Assembly (NCBI GenBank): GCA_013695115.1
Contig: JACDBD010000213.1
Span: 1 to 5,663, forward strand
Length of the DNA stretch: 5,663 bases
Source of the DNA: Actinomycetota bacterium
GTDB lineage: Bacteria; Actinomycetota; Acidimicrobiia; IMCC26256; JACDBD01
Reading direction: 5' to 3'
Part shown: piece by piece, positions 5,191 to 5,663 of the stretch
How the letters are laid out: each line of letters begins with the position of its first letter
How positions within the stretch are numbered: position 1 is the first letter of the stretch
Position numbers and translations under genes: made by a program
Notes under the pieces: generated by a model
Databases searched by the model: none
Told to the model about the DNA's origin: nothing
The model's input: only the letters and a program-made list of their open reading frames with translations

Positions 5191-5663
5191 GTGCGCGCCA
5201 GCACGGGTTTGGTGGCGCCGGCGACTGCGCCCGCCGTCAGCACGACCTCACGGTGAGCGAGGCCCCGCGCCCGTTCGAGCTCGTGCGAGGCGAACACGAC
5301 CGTGCGGCCATCGATCGGTGCGGACGAGATCACCGCGTCGACGACGTCGCGTCCACCGGCGTCGAGGCCGGCGTGGGGCTCGTCGAGCAGCAGCAGCTGC
5401 GGCCGCCGCGCCAGGGCGAGCGCGAGCGCGAGGCGGCGGCGCTGCCCGGCCGAGAGACGCGTATGGGTGACGTCGCGTTGGCGGACGAGGCCGACACGCT
5501 CCATTGCCTCGTCGGCGGCTTCGAGCGTGCACCCGGCGGCCCGGGCGGCGAATCGGAGGTTCTCGCCCACGGTGAGGTCGTCGTAGCAGAACGTCTCGTG
5601 GCCGACGAGCGCGAGCTCGCGGCGGACGGCCCGGCGGTCGCGGGTGAGGTCGTGACCCAGCAC
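5187..5663 (-). CDS. ccmA: CcmA, heme exporter ABC ATPase (5' end missing)
   Basis: Cytoplasmic ATPase subunit of the CcmAB(CD) complex, which uses ATP to release heme-loaded CcmE from CcmC during cytochrome c maturation. The 158 residues visible hold the ABC signature LSAGQ (fragment residues 70-74), Walker B LLLLDEP (90-96), the D-loop Asp (D101) and the H-loop His in FASHE (H127). The stretch GHETFCYDDLT followed by ENLRF (21-37) matches the CcmA-type segment after Walker A, normally GHQ...LT..ENL; here the Gln position is Glu. CcmA proteins are about 200 residues, so roughly 40 N-terminal residues with Walker A lie beyond base 5663. The leftmost visible codon GTG is internal, not a start. 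The TGA stop overlaps the ATG of ccmB by four bases. The family call rests on the motifs together with the ccmB-ccmC neighbours; alone it could only be called an ABC ATPase. Confidence 0.93.
   Translation of the reverse strand: MLGHDLTRDRRAVRRELALVGHETFCYDDLTVGENLRFAARAAGCTLEAADEAMERVGLVRQRDVTHTRLSAGQRRRLALALALARRPQLLLLDEPHAGLDAGGRDVVDAVISSAPIDGRTVVFASHELERARGLAHREVVLTAGAVAGATKPVLART

Overview
The window is a single, tightly packed run of genes on the minus strand encoding the System I (Ccm) cytochrome c maturation machinery. Read in the direction of transcription (high to low coordinates) the order is ccmA (5' part outside the window), ccmB, ccmC, ccmD, ccmE, ccmF, ccmG, ccmH and the start of a ccmI-like gene that runs off the window at base 1. 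No intergenic space exceeds about 10 bases, and I found no RNA gene, mobile element, CRISPR array, internal promoter or terminator. The plus strand carries no convincing gene.

The DNA is very GC-rich with strong G/C at third codon positions, and GTG starts are common. The proteins have Ala/Arg/Gly/Val-rich composition of the kind seen in high-GC actinobacteria and some Chloroflexota or Deinococcota. My best guess is an actinobacterial lineage such as Acidimicrobiia, because Ccm operons with this order and a TPR/CcmI-type final gene are known there. The taxonomic call is an inference from composition and protein style, not from a marker gene.

How the genes work together (family knowledge). 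CcmA and CcmB form an ABC module that acts with the heme-handling protein CcmC and its tiny partner CcmD to load heme onto the periplasmic chaperone CcmE and release it. CcmF, the large WWD-domain heme lyase subunit, accepts heme from CcmE and attaches it to apocytochrome c. CcmG (thioredoxin-like) and CcmH (RCxxC) keep the CxxCH cysteines of the apocytochrome reduced, and CcmI is expected to present the apocytochrome. Key residues can be seen in every protein: ABC signature, Walker B and H-loop in CcmA; WWD motif and two flanking His in CcmC; HxxxY in CcmE; WWD and four His in CcmF; WCLPC in CcmG; RCPEC in CcmH.

Neighbouring genes are joined by four-base stop/start overlaps (ATGA or GTGA) at seven of the eight junctions, so the whole set is probably made from one message by coupled translation, with its promoter upstream of ccmA and beyond base 5663. 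The one exception, ccmD/ccmE, has a 10-base gap in which a possible five-codon reading frame links the two genes. I see no undescribed system here. The points worth a second look are the apparent lack of the first membrane helix in the CcmI-like protein, the easily missed 37-residue ccmD, the ccmD/ccmE junction, and the long charged tail of CcmC.
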